Shown here piece by piece: positions 24,887 to 33,568 of a DNA stretch of 64,000 bases. This stretch comes from Tardiphaga robiniae (GTDB lineage: Bacteria; Pseudomonadota; Alphaproteobacteria; Rhizobiales; Xanthobacteraceae), in the NCBI RefSeq assembly GCF_001618955.1, contig NZ_LVYV01000001.1, positions 565,501-629,500 on the forward strand. Reading direction: 5' to 3'. Numbering within the stretch: the first letter of the stretch is position 1; each line of letters opens with the position of its first letter. The translations under genes and the position numbers were made by a program. Under the pieces are notes generated by a model. It searched no databases. It saw nothing but the letters and a program-made list of their open reading frames with translations, and was not told the DNA's origin.

Positions 24887-26146
24887 CTAAAACATCTCGC
24901 TTTCGATGGCCGCAACCGTCCCGGCATCGAGCAGATGCGCACCCCAGCCGCGTTTCGCCAGCACATGCGACAGCCCCGGCGACACTAGCAGCAACAGCGC
25001 AGTCATCATCAGCGGCGCTACGCTGAGCCGGTCGATGCGCACCGGCGTGAGCTCTTCGGTGCTGCCGGCATAGTCGCCACGGCGACACCAGATATCGCGG
25101 CAAATGCATAGCAGATCTCGCCTGTCGCCGCCGCGCTGCGCACTGCCGAGCAGCACCTGCATGGCCTGATGCGTGACGACGCCCTCGCGCGTCGCCGGTG
25201 CGACATCCGGCGTCTCGCCAAGCGAGATGCGCAGCAGCAGATCGACCAGATCGACGCCGGCGAGCCAGGCGGCCATCGGCTCCACCAGCCGCGGATTGCA
25301 GTCGATATAGAATGGCCCGCTGTCATCGTCCGGCATGATGAAGTCGATCGACAGCGCGCCGTGCCAGGCGAGATGCCTACCGATGGCCGCGAGATCGCCG
25401 CGCACGCGGTCTCGCCGCACGCTGCGCTTGATGGCATCGCCACCCCCGGCACCCTCCATGATCTGGCGAGTGACGTGAAAGCCGACCAGTTCGCCGCGGC
25501 AGAACACGCCCTGCGCCTTCTCGGTCGCGCCCGCGGCATGGGCCTGCACCAGCACCTCACCGGCAAAGTGGTTGCCAACCTCAAGCTCTGTCGATGCCAA
25601 CGCAAGGTCAGCACCGTCACGCACCACCCAGACGCCGCGGCTCGCAGTGCCGATGGCGGTCTTGATAACGCAGGGGAAGCGGACAGCGTTGCGGAGCACG
25701 TCAGCGCCGGCGACGATCTGGGTCTCGGGTTGCGGCAATCCAAGCTCGCTCAGCATACGGCTGAAACCGGCCTTGCTATGCGCCGCCCGGTAGCTCGCGA
25801 AGGACGGCAAGGCCAGGCCGGCCAGCGGCCTCAGCCGCTCCTGCACTTTCGCGAACAGGAAGCCCTGTTCGTGGACTGGCAGTAGTACGTCATAGTCGCC
25901 CGTCGCCAGCAGGCCTTCGATGAACCGCAGGAAGCCCAGGGGATTTTCCCGCATTCCCGGGCAGCGGTGATACATGCGGACAAATCGCGAGAACCGCGCC
26001 AGCCCGGCAGCGGCGGGATCGCAGACATCTACCACATGGCCGGCGAGGCCGAGCACGGTGACAGCCTCCCGCGCGGAGGTGCTGGTGCCTTCCGACAGCA
26101 GGATCCGCAGCGGCTTAAAATTCGGGCTGCTCGTCATCATGCTCAA
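24887..26146 (-). CDS. ATP-grasp family protein of unknown substrate
   Basis: A 419-residue protein with an N-terminal pre-ATP-grasp fold (RILLSEGTSTSAREAVTVLGLAGHVVDVCD) and a central ATP-grasp domain at about 110-310. In the latter, PCVIKTAIGTASRGVW supplies the ATP-binding Lys and Gly-rich loop, and FYIDCNPRLVEPM is the metal-binding end of the fold. ATP-grasp enzymes join a carboxylate to an amine or thiol through an acyl-phosphate. There is no biotin-carboxylase signature or partner gene. A C-terminal tail of about 80 residues has one hydrophobic segment. Start uncertain by two codons. The superfamily is clear, the substrate is not. Confidence 0.72.
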   Translation of the reverse strand: MSMMTSSPNFKPLRILLSEGTSTSAREAVTVLGLAGHVVDVCDPAAAGLARFSRFVRMYHRCPGMRENPLGFLRFIEGLLATGDYDVLLPVHEQGFLFAKVQERLRPLAGLALPSFASYRAAHSKAGFSRMLSELGLPQPETQIVAGADVLRNAVRFPCVIKTAIGTASRGVWVVRDGADLALASTELEVGNHFAGEVLVQAHAAGATEKAQGVFCRGELVGFHVTRQIMEGAGGGDAIKRSVRRDRVRGDLAAIGRHLAWHGALSIDFIMPDDDSGPFYIDCNPRLVEPMAAWLAGVDLVDLLLRISLGETPDVAPATREGVVTHQAMQVLLGSAQRGGDRRDLLCICRDIWCRRGDYAGSTEELTPVRIDRLSVAPLMMTALLLLVSPGLSHVLAKRGWGAHLLDAGTVAAIESEMF

Positions 26147-26314
26147 TCATGTCGCATTCCCGGGCCGTGGTCGCGTTTCCCGCTGCTGCCCTGCACGGGC
26201 CGCAACACCTGCATGTCGCAGTGCTGATAGACATTAACCTGCTGAGAACGTAGGCATAGCGCACCTTTTCGAGGCTGCAAAAAGCGGCCATCAGCCGCCT
26301 TGGTGGAAACGCAT

Positions 26315-27529
26315 ATGGTCGATATTCCGGCCTCGACCTCGCATCTCGCGTCGCGTGACCACGTCCCTTCGGCGACGCGGACGCTGACGGCGATTTCCAC
26401 TGCGCATTGGGTCAGTCACTTCCACATCTTCGTGCTGCCAATGCTGTTCCCGTTCCTGAAGGACCGGCTCGGTGTCGGCTATATCGAACTCGGCTTCGCC
26501 CTCACCACTTTCGCTGTCGTCTCCGGCCTCACTCAGGCGCCGATCGGCTATCTCGTTGACCGCATCGGCGCACGCAAGATCCTGATCCTCGGCGTCATGC
26601 TCGGCGGCTGCGCGCTGATCGCGCTCGGCCTGTTGCTCAGCTATCCCGCGCTGATCGTCTGCGCCGCGCTGCTCGGCCTCGCCAACAGCGTCTATCATCC
26701 GGCCGACTACGCCATCCTCGCCGCGCATATGGACGAGTCGAAGATGGGCCGCGCATTCTCAATCCACACATTCGCAGGCTTTGTCGGCGGCGCGGTCGCG
26801 CCTCCCCTGATGGCGGCACTGCTGGTTGGTATCGGCGGCCAGGGCGCGCTGATCGTCGCGGGCGCCATCGGCGTGGCGATTGCACTGATGCTGATCGTGG
26901 TCAGCATTCCCGATGCCGGCGCGATGGCTGATGGCGATGACGCCAAAAATGCGGAGACGCCCAAGGTCAGCATGATGACCCCGGCGATCCTGATGCTGAC
27001 GCTGTTCTTCACACTGCTGTCGCTGTCGCAGAATGGCATCAACAGCTTCGGCATCGTCGCGCTGATGAACGGCTACGGCACATCGCTGTCATCGGCGAAC
27101 ATCGCCCTCACCGCTTTCCTCGCGGCCAGCGCCGTCGGCGTGCTTGCCGGCGGCTGGCTGGCCGATCGGACCAGACACCACAGCCGCGTCGCCGCCGTTT
27201 GTTTCACGATCAATGCCGCCATCATCTGTGCCATCGCAGTATTCACGCTGCCGACGCCGGTGATCGTCGCGGCCATGACCACCGCGGGCTTCCTCGGCGG
27301 CGTGCTGACACCGTCGCGCGACATGCTGGTGCGCGAGGCCGCCCCTCCCGGCGCCGCCGGCCGCGCCTTCGGCATCGTCTCCACCGGCTTCAATTTCGGC
27401 GGCATCATCAGCCCCATCCTGTTCGGCTGGTTCATGGATCACGCGCTGCCGCATTGGGTGTTCGGCGCCTCCGCCTGCTTCATGGCGGCGACGGTGCTGC
27501 TGGCGCTGGTGTCGGAGCGCAAGCGATAA
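26315..27529 (+). CDS. MFS transporter
   Basis: A 404-residue major facilitator protein with about 12 hydrophobic segments. The motif-A-like loop GYLVDRIGARKILILG is near residue 75, and a second copy (GGWLADRTRHHSRV) is in the C-terminal half. The N-terminus, with HWVSHFHIFVLPMLFPFLKD, resembles fosmidomycin-resistance-type exporters. The ATG at 26315 is preferred (GGTGGAA upstream); a TTG at 26300 would add five residues. Substrate unknown. A hairpin follows the stop. Confidence 0.85.
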   Translation: MVDIPASTSHLASRDHVPSATRTLTAISTAHWVSHFHIFVLPMLFPFLKDRLGVGYIELGFALTTFAVVSGLTQAPIGYLVDRIGARKILILGVMLGGCALIALGLLLSYPALIVCAALLGLANSVYHPADYAILAAHMDESKMGRAFSIHTFAGFVGGAVAPPLMAALLVGIGGQGALIVAGAIGVAIALMLIVVSIPDAGAMADGDDAKNAETPKVSMMTPAILMLTLFFTLLSLSQNGINSFGIVALMNGYGTSLSSANIALTAFLAASAVGVLAGGWLADRTRHHSRVAAVCFTINAAIICAIAVFTLPTPVIVAAMTTAGFLGGVLTPSRDMLVREAAPPGAAGRAFGIVSTGFNFGGIISPILFGWFMDHALPHWVFGASACFMAATVLLALVSERKR

Positions 27530-27537
27530 CGGGTTGT

Positions 27538-27559
27538 CGTCCCCGCCTGCGTGGGGACG
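27538..27559 (+). terminator. Hairpin after the MFS gene
   Basis: cgtcccc (27538-27544) pairs with ggggacg (27553-27559), nine bases after the MFS stop. There is no clear T tract. It could be a weak terminator or a short member of the dispersed palindromic repeats. Confidence 0.4.
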
Positions 27560-27591
27560 GCGGGGAGCGGTTCTGTTATAGTCTCCGCCGC

Positions 27592-28245
27592 ATGCTCACG
27601 GTTCGCCATCTCACCAAATCCTATCGTTCAGCCCAGGAACAGGTCGCCGTGTTGCGCGGCGTCGATCTCAGCGTTGCCGCCGGCGAGAGCGTGGCGCTGA
27701 CCGGCGAATCCGGCAGCGGCAAGAGCACGCTGCTGCATCTGATCGCCGGTCTCGATGAAGCCGACGGCGGCGAGATCACCCTTGGCGACATCGTCGTCAC
27801 CGGCCTCCACGATTCCGCGCGCGCCGCGCTGCGCCGCGACCGGCTCGGCCTCGTATTCCAGCAATTCAACCTGATCCCGTCGCTGTCGGTCGCCGACAAT
27901 CTGGCATTTCAGGCGCGCATCTCCGGCAAGCACGACGCAGCCTGGCAACGCGAACTCACCGAGCGCCTCGGCCTCGGCGCGCTGCTCAAGCGCTATCCCG
28001 AACAGCTCTCCGGCGGCCAACAACAGCGAGTCGCCATCGGCCGCGCGCTGGCCTCGAAACCGCTGTTGCTGCTCGCCGATGAACCCACCGGCAATCTCGA
28101 CGAGAACACGGCTGACGAAGTCTTGGGGCTGGCGCGCGATCTCGTAGCCCGCACTGGCTGCGGTTTCCTGATGGTGACCCATAGCGAGCGTCTTGCTGCG
28201 ACGCTGGATCGCCGCATCCATCTTCATGCCGGATTGATCGCGTGA
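27592..28245 (+). CDS. ABC transporter ATPase (LolD/FtsE-like, MacB group)
   Basis: A 217-residue ATPase: Walker A GESGSGKST near residue 40, the Q-loop region GLVFQQFNLIP, signature LSGGQQQRVAIGRAL near 138, and Walker B LLLADEPTGNLD. The LADEPTGNLD form is typical of LolD/MacB/FtsE ATPases, which pair with FtsX-like permeases. It overlaps the permease gene by four bases. The set probably extrudes or mobilises a lipid-like or exported substrate. Confidence 0.9.
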   Translation: MLTVRHLTKSYRSAQEQVAVLRGVDLSVAAGESVALTGESGSGKSTLLHLIAGLDEADGGEITLGDIVVTGLHDSARAALRRDRLGLVFQQFNLIPSLSVADNLAFQARISGKHDAAWQRELTERLGLGALLKRYPEQLSGGQQQRVAIGRALASKPLLLLADEPTGNLDENTADEVLGLARDLVARTGCGFLMVTHSERLAATLDRRIHLHAGLIA

Positions 28246-30704
28246 GACGCGCGCTCTGGATCCTTGCGGTACTGCTCAGCCACTGGCGCCGGCATCCGAT
28301 GCAGTTCGCGACGCTCCTGATCGGATTGATCGCCGCTACCGCATTGTGGAGCGGCGTGCAGGCGCTCAACCAGCAGGCCCGCACCAGCTATGACCGCGCC
28401 GCCGCGGCCTTCGGCGGAACGCGCACGCCGATGCTGGTCGCAACCAATGGCGGCGCGTTTTCGCAACAGCTCTTTGTCGATCTCCGCCGCGCGGGCTGGC
28501 CGGTGTCCCCTGTGGTCGAAGGCCGCATCTCCATTGGCGGCCGCTCGGTGCGCCTGCTCGGCATCGAGCCGGTGACCATGCCTGTCGAAGCCAGCGCTGC
28601 GACGGAGATCGGCAGGACGGGAGCACAGGCCTTTCTGACGCCGCCCGGGCAAGCCCTGATCGCGCCGGAAACACTGGCCAGCCTCGGCCTCACCGAGGGC
28701 GCAACGCCCGCGCTCAATGACGGAGCACTGCTGCCGCCCCTGAAGCTGCAGCCGCAACTCGCACCCGGCGTCCTCGTGGTCGATATCGGCATCGCCCAGA
28801 AACTGCTGAAGATGCCGGACCAGATTTCGCGCCTGCTGATCGGTAGTACCAAGGGTCCACGCGCATCGCTCGGCAGCGTCGTCGGCGATCGGTTGCGGCT
28901 GGTGAAGCCCGATGCCGAGACAGACCTCGAACGTCTCACCGACAGTTTCCATCTCAATCTCACCGCCTTCGGCCTGCTGTCCTTCTTCGTCGGGCTGTTC
29001 ATCGTCAATTCGGCCATCGGCCTCGGCTTCGAACAGCGCCTGCCTATGCTGCGCACCTTGCGTGCCTGCGGCGTCTCAGCGCGGCAGCTCAACAGCGTGC
29101 TGGTGCTGGAGCTTGTCAGCATCGCGCTGATCGCCGGCGTCATCGGTCTCGTCTGCGGCTATTTCATCGCCGCATCGCTGCTGCCCGATGTTGCGGCCAG
29201 CCTGCGCGGACTCTATGGCGCGCAGATCCCGGGGCAACTCACACTGAAGCCCGAATGGTGGTTCGCTGGTCTCGCGATTTCCGTGACCGGCGCGCTGCTG
29301 GCGGCGACATCGAGCCTGCTGAAAGCCGTCCGCCTTCCCCTGCTCGCCACCGCGCAGCCCTATGCCTGGCAACAGGCACAGCATCGCTGGCTGCGGCTGC
29401 AAGGCGCGGGCGCATTGCTCGTGTTCATCGCCGCCGGGCTCGCGCTCTGGCTTGGCGATTCCCTGATTGCCGGTTTCTTCGTGTTGGCCGCTCTCCTGCT
29501 CGGCGCAGCGCTCGCATTGCCGGTCATCCTCGGCATCGTCCTTGCCGGAGGCGAACGCAGCGCGCGACGGCCACTCGTCACATGGTTCTGGGCCGACAGC
29601 CGGCTGCAGCTTTCCGGCCTGTCGCTGGCGCTGATGGCGCTGCTGCTGGCGCTTGCCGTCAATGTCGGCGTCGGCACCATGGTGGAGAGTTTCAGCCGCA
29701 CGTTCACGGGCTGGCTCGACGGGCGGCTGGCGTCCGAGATCTATCTGAACGCGGCGAGCGAGAAGCAGGTGATCGAGATCAAGACCTGGTTGAAGACGCG
29801 TCCCGACGTGCAGGCAGTTCTGCCGGGCAGCCGCGCGGACCTACAGTTCAACGGCGCGCCGATCGAGCTTCTCGGCTTCGCCGATCACGCCACCTATCGC
29901 GATCAATGGCCATTGCTGGAATCGACCAGCGATGCATGGGATCGCGTGCGCAGCGGCAATGCCGCTCTGATATCGGAGCAATTGTCGCTGCGCATGAAGC
30001 TCAAACTCGGTGACCGCCTGGATGTGCCAACTCCGACCGGCAACTGGTCGCTCGACGTCGTCGCCATCTATGCAGATTACGGCAATCCGCAAGGCCAGAT
30101 CGGCGCCAATGTGGATGCGCTGGTGAAGCACTTCCCGGAGATTTCGCAGACCCGCATGGGACTGCGCGTCGCGTCTGCGGATGTGCCGGCGCTGATCACA
30201 GCCATTCGCGCGCGCTTCGGCCTCGATGGCCGCAACCTCGCCGATCAGACGACGGTGAAAACGGAATCGCTTGCAATCTTCAACCGCACCTTCGCGGTCA
30301 CTGCAGCGCTCAATGCCTTCACGCTCGGCGTCGCAGGCGTCGCGTTGCTCACCAGCCTGCTCACGCTGAGCAATTCGCGTCTGCCCCAACTGGCGCCGCT
30401 CTGGGCCATCGGCATCACGCGCCGTCGGCTGGCCGGGATCGAGCTGTTGAAGACGCTGTCGGTCGCCTTGATTACCTCACTGCTGGCGCTGCCGCTCGGC
30501 CTGCTGGTGGCGTGGTGTCTTATCGCCATCGTCAATGTGAAGGCCTTCGGCTGGCGCCTGCCGTTCCATGTGTTTCCGCTGCAACTGGTCCAGTTGCTCG
30601 GCGTTGCCATGCTGGCCTCGTTGCTCGCAGCCTTGCTACCGATCCTGAAACTGCTGCGCATGCAGCCGGCCACACTGGTGAAGGTATTCGCCAATGAGCG
30701 CTAG
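28242..30704 (+). CDS. FtsX-like ABC transporter permease
   Basis: An 820-residue permease of the MacB/LolC/FtsX fold. It has an N-terminal membrane span, a large periplasmic domain of about 200 residues, a block of hydrophobic spans (about 235-480), a second periplasmic domain and three C-terminal spans. The double layout resembles YbbP/AttF-G permeases made by fusion of two FtsX units. The start is the GTG at 28242 overlapping the ATPase stop (GTGA). The following gene for an AttH-like protein overlaps its end by 11 bases. Confidence 0.87.
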   Translation: MRRALWILAVLLSHWRRHPMQFATLLIGLIAATALWSGVQALNQQARTSYDRAAAAFGGTRTPMLVATNGGAFSQQLFVDLRRAGWPVSPVVEGRISIGGRSVRLLGIEPVTMPVEASAATEIGRTGAQAFLTPPGQALIAPETLASLGLTEGATPALNDGALLPPLKLQPQLAPGVLVVDIGIAQKLLKMPDQISRLLIGSTKGPRASLGSVVGDRLRLVKPDAETDLERLTDSFHLNLTAFGLLSFFVGLFIVNSAIGLGFEQRLPMLRTLRACGVSARQLNSVLVLELVSIALIAGVIGLVCGYFIAASLLPDVAASLRGLYGAQIPGQLTLKPEWWFAGLAISVTGALLAATSSLLKAVRLPLLATAQPYAWQQAQHRWLRLQGAGALLVFIAAGLALWLGDSLIAGFFVLAALLLGAALALPVILGIVLAGGERSARRPLVTWFWADSRLQLSGLSLALMALLLALAVNVGVGTMVESFSRTFTGWLDGRLASEIYLNAASEKQVIEIKTWLKTRPDVQAVLPGSRADLQFNGAPIELLGFADHATYRDQWPLLESTSDAWDRVRSGNAALISEQLSLRMKLKLGDRLDVPTPTGNWSLDVVAIYADYGNPQGQIGANVDALVKHFPEISQTRMGLRVASADVPALITAIRARFGLDGRNLADQTTVKTESLAIFNRTFAVTAALNAFTLGVAGVALLTSLLTLSNSRLPQLAPLWAIGITRRRLAGIELLKTLSVALITSLLALPLGLLVAWCLIAIVNVKAFGWRLPFHVFPLQLVQLLGVAMLASLLAALLPILKLLRMQPATLVKVFANER

Positions 30705-31779
30705 CTCGCTCACACGTCGCAGCTTGATCGGCGCCGCCGCATTGCTCGGCCTCGGCGGTTCACGCGCATTCGCCCAGGGCTTTGCCGGCCTCGGCCGCGA
30801 CGCCGAAGGTTTTGCGGCTGTCGTTCCGGGCCGTCCCCTCACCTTTCCGGCCGATCACGGCCCGCATCCGGACTATCGCATCGAATGGTGGTACCTCACG
30901 GCCAATCTCACGGACGCATCAGGGAATGCCTATGGCGCGCAGTGGACGCTGTTTCGACAGGCGATGGCGGCGGGCGCGCAAGGTGACGGCTGGGCGACAC
31001 CGCAGATCTGGATGGGTCACGCGGCGGTGACATCGATGACCGCGCATCATGCGGCCGAGAATTTTGCCCGCGGCGGCATCAGTCAGGCCGGTGTCACGAC
31101 AACACCATTCCGTGCATGGATCGATGCGTGGGAAATGCGCGGGCTTGAGAACTTCGACGACAGGTCGGTTGCGCCGCTCGATGTGTCGGCATCGTCGGCG
31201 GATTTCAGCTACGGGCTACGGCTCGATGCAAAGCAGCCACTCGTGCTGCAGGGCGAAAATGGTTTCAGCCGCAAATCCGAACGCGGCCAGGCATCGTATT
31301 ACTACAGCCAGCCATATTTCACCGCATCGGGCGTGCTGACCATCGACGGCAAGGAGATCGCCGTCACCGGCCACGCCTGGATGGACAGGGAATATTCGAG
31401 CCAGCCGCTGGCTTCTGACCAGACCGGCTGGGACTGGTTCTCGCTGCATCTGCCTGACAATGCGAAGCTGATGCTGTTTCGTCTCCGGCAGAAGGACGGC
31501 GCGCATTATTTTGCCGGCAACTGGATTACCGCGGACGGAAAATCCGAACAGCTTGCTCCAGGCGCTATAGATATGACGCCGACAGTCATGACCGAGATCG
31601 CCGGCCGCAGGATCCCGACGTCATGGAAGGTATCGATCGCATCGCGCGGATTACAGATCGCAACCTCGCCGCTGAATGCCAGGAGCTGGATGACGACGAG
31701 TTTCCCTTATTGGGAAGGGCCGGTGAGCTTCACCGGCAGCCACAGCGGTACGGGCTATCTGGAAATGACGGGATATTGA
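30694..31779 (+). CDS. AttH/CrtC-family exported lipocalin-like protein
   Basis: A 361-residue protein with a twin-arginine-type signal (LTRRSLIGAAALLGLGG ... AFAQ, residues 7-28). It then matches the AttH/hydroxyneurosporene-synthase (CrtC) fold: HPDYRIEWWYLTANL near 57, a conserved GHAWMDREYSSQPL near 227 and GWDWFSLHL. AttH was named from the Agrobacterium attEFGH ABC cluster, and the same trio (ATPase, FtsX permease, AttH protein) is seen here in overlapping genes. No carotenoid genes are nearby, so hydratase activity on carotenoids is unlikely. It probably acts on, or carries, a lipid in the periplasm. Confidence 0.82.
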   Translation: MSASSLTRRSLIGAAALLGLGGSRAFAQGFAGLGRDAEGFAAVVPGRPLTFPADHGPHPDYRIEWWYLTANLTDASGNAYGAQWTLFRQAMAAGAQGDGWATPQIWMGHAAVTSMTAHHAAENFARGGISQAGVTTTPFRAWIDAWEMRGLENFDDRSVAPLDVSASSADFSYGLRLDAKQPLVLQGENGFSRKSERGQASYYYSQPYFTASGVLTIDGKEIAVTGHAWMDREYSSQPLASDQTGWDWFSLHLPDNAKLMLFRLRQKDGAHYFAGNWITADGKSEQLAPGAIDMTPTVMTEIAGRRIPTSWKVSIASRGLQIATSPLNARSWMTTSFPYWEGPVSFTGSHSGTGYLEMTGY

Positions 31780-31802
31780 GGTGCGATAGCCACCACAATA
31801 TC

Positions 31803-31897
31803 CGTCATGCCCGGGCTTGACCCGGGCATCCACGCCTTTCTTGTATCGAGCACACCGCTAAGACGTGGATGGCCGGGACAAGCCCGGCCATGACGGA
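31803..31897. repeat. Intergenic palindromic repeat after attH-like gene
   Basis: gtcatgcccgggcttgaccc is followed by its approximate inverse near 31875 (gacaagcccggccatgac), enclosing tggatgg/ccatcca-type sequence. It lies between two convergent genes and can fold into a long hairpin, probably acting as a two-way terminator. It is a common class of intergenic repeat in this bacterial family. Confidence 0.55.
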
Positions 31898-31926
31898 GTT
31901 TTTGTCGCAGCTAATAGCGAATGACG

Positions 31927-33135
31927 TTACTTCGTCAGCGGGCAGCCGCTCTCGGCCGCGGTCGGATAGGCCTTGTCGCCGGGCACCACGGCGAGCTGCT
32001 TGTAGTAATCCCAAGGCTTCTTCGATTCCGACGGCTTCTTGACCTCGAACAGATAGAGGTCCTTCACCATGCGGCCATTGGCGAGCACCTTGCCGCCCTG
32101 GGCGAAGGCGTCATCGACCGGAAGTTCCTTCAGCTTCTTCGCGACGGTTTCGGAATCCTTTGTGCCTGCCGCTTTCACCGCTTTGAGGTAGGACAGTGTC
32201 GACGAATAAGTGCCGGCCTGGATCATGTTCGGCATACGCTGGGTGCGCTTGAAGAAGCGATCGGCGAACTCACGCGATTTGTCATCACGATCCCAGTAGA
32301 ACGATTCCGTCAGCACCAGGCCCTGCGCCGCCTGCAGTCCAAGGCCGTTGACTTCGGCTAGCGTCAGCAAAAGACCGGCGAGCTTCTGGCCGCCGGCAAC
32401 GATGCCGAATTCAGCCGCCTGCTTCACGGCGTTGGTCGTATCGAGGCCGGCATTGGCAAGGCCAATGACCTTGGCCTTGGAAGCCTGCGCCTGTAGCAGG
32501 AAGGACGAGAAGTCAGACGAGTTCAGCGGATGGCGAACGGCACCGAGCACCTTGCCGCCCTTTGCCTTCACGATATCGCCGGTGTCCTTTTCCAGCGAAT
32601 AGCCGAAAGCGTAGTCCGCCGTAAGAAAGAACCAGCTGTCGCCACCAGCTTCGGTCAGCGCGCCGCCGGTGCCAACACCCAAGGCGCGTGTATCGAACGA
32701 CCAGTGGAAGCCATAAGGCGTGCAGGCATCGCCGGTGACGCGCGACGAGGCCGCGCCGACCACGATGTCGATCTTCTTCTCTTGATTGGACAGTTCCTGA
32801 ACCGCAAGCGCCACCGACGAGGTGGTGAGCTCGGTGATCATGTCGACGCCTTCGACGTCATACCAGCGCCGCGCGATGGAGACGGCCAGATCGGGCTTGT
32901 TCTGGTGGTCGGCGGTGACCATTTCGATCTTCTTGCCGAGCACCTCGCCGCCGAAATCCTCGATCGCCATCTTGGCGGCTTCGACCGAATATTTGCCGCC
33001 GTAATCGGCATAGACGCCGGACTGATCGTTGAGAATGCCGATCTTGACGGCTTGGTTCGCGCCTTGTTGCGCCGAAGCGGATGTCGCGAAGAGAAGACCG
33101 CACAGTGCAGCCGTCGACAACAGTCCGAATTTCAT
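31927..33135 (-). CDS. Orphan Liv-type ABC substrate-binding protein
   Basis: A 402-residue type I periplasmic binding protein with a signal peptide (KFGLLSTAALCGLLFATSASAQ) and the mature start AVKIGILNDQSGVYADYGG. GGGAGG precedes the ATG at 33135. A TTG one codon earlier is less likely. No permease or ATPase genes are adjacent, so it must use a transporter encoded elsewhere or act as a sensor. It is only distantly similar to the binding protein at 4496-5650 and belongs to the branch that often binds aromatic or amide ligands. Confidence 0.87.
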   Translation of the reverse strand: MKFGLLSTAALCGLLFATSASAQQGANQAVKIGILNDQSGVYADYGGKYSVEAAKMAIEDFGGEVLGKKIEMVTADHQNKPDLAVSIARRWYDVEGVDMITELTTSSVALAVQELSNQEKKIDIVVGAASSRVTGDACTPYGFHWSFDTRALGVGTGGALTEAGGDSWFFLTADYAFGYSLEKDTGDIVKAKGGKVLGAVRHPLNSSDFSSFLLQAQASKAKVIGLANAGLDTTNAVKQAAEFGIVAGGQKLAGLLLTLAEVNGLGLQAAQGLVLTESFYWDRDDKSREFADRFFKRTQRMPNMIQAGTYSSTLSYLKAVKAAGTKDSETVAKKLKELPVDDAFAQGGKVLANGRMVKDLYLFEVKKPSESKKPWDYYKQLAVVPGDKAYPTAAESGCPLTK

Positions 33136-33284
33136 CAATGCCTCCCAGGTTTTAATTTGGGCGCACGCTATTTTAGAAGCGGAGGTCGAACCAGATAATC
33201 TTTCGGCCTAGACAGAATTTGCAGATCAGCTTTGCGTCATCGCGGAGCGCAAGTCGTCTCCGCAGTTGCTGCAACGCACTCATG

Positions 33285-33506
33285 TCATTGCTGCTTCTTC
33301 AGCGCCGCTTCGATACAGGCCAGTTCCCGCTCGATTTCGGCGACCATCGACACCGGATCGGCGTCGGAAATGAGGTGCATTTTCTCGTAAGTGCCATCCT
33401 GGATGCTTTTCAGGATGGCCATCCGGTCGGTCTTGTAGCCCTTCAAACGCTCGAAATCGCCACGCTCGGCGTATTTCGCGATGAGTTTCTCGAAGACGGT
33501 GCTCAT
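33285..33506 (-). CDS. Small hypothetical protein
   Basis: A 73-residue, charged, mostly helical protein (MSTVFEKLIAKYAERGDFERLKGYK at the start) with no signal peptide or membrane segment. AAGGAA lies eight bases before the ATG. It is 62 bases downstream of htpG on the same strand, separated by a GC hairpin, so it may be co-transcribed in part. I do not recognise a family. Codon use is like its neighbours and the ribosome site is good, which makes it a likely gene. Confidence 0.6.
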   Translation of the reverse strand: MSTVFEKLIAKYAERGDFERLKGYKTDRMAILKSIQDGTYEKMHLISDADPVSMVAEIERELACIEAALKKQQ

Positions 33507-33528
33507 GGGGAATTCCTTGGCATCGAAA

Positions 33529-33551
33529 GCGCGGGGAGCGATGCCCCGCGC
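33529..33551 (-). terminator. GC-rich hairpin after htpG
   Basis: gcgcgggg and ccccgcgc pair around agcgatg in the gap following the htpG stop. Only a three-base T run follows on the minus strand. It may terminate or attenuate transcription into the small downstream gene. Confidence 0.4.
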
Positions 33552-33568
33552 CGTGAAATGGTCGGCGA

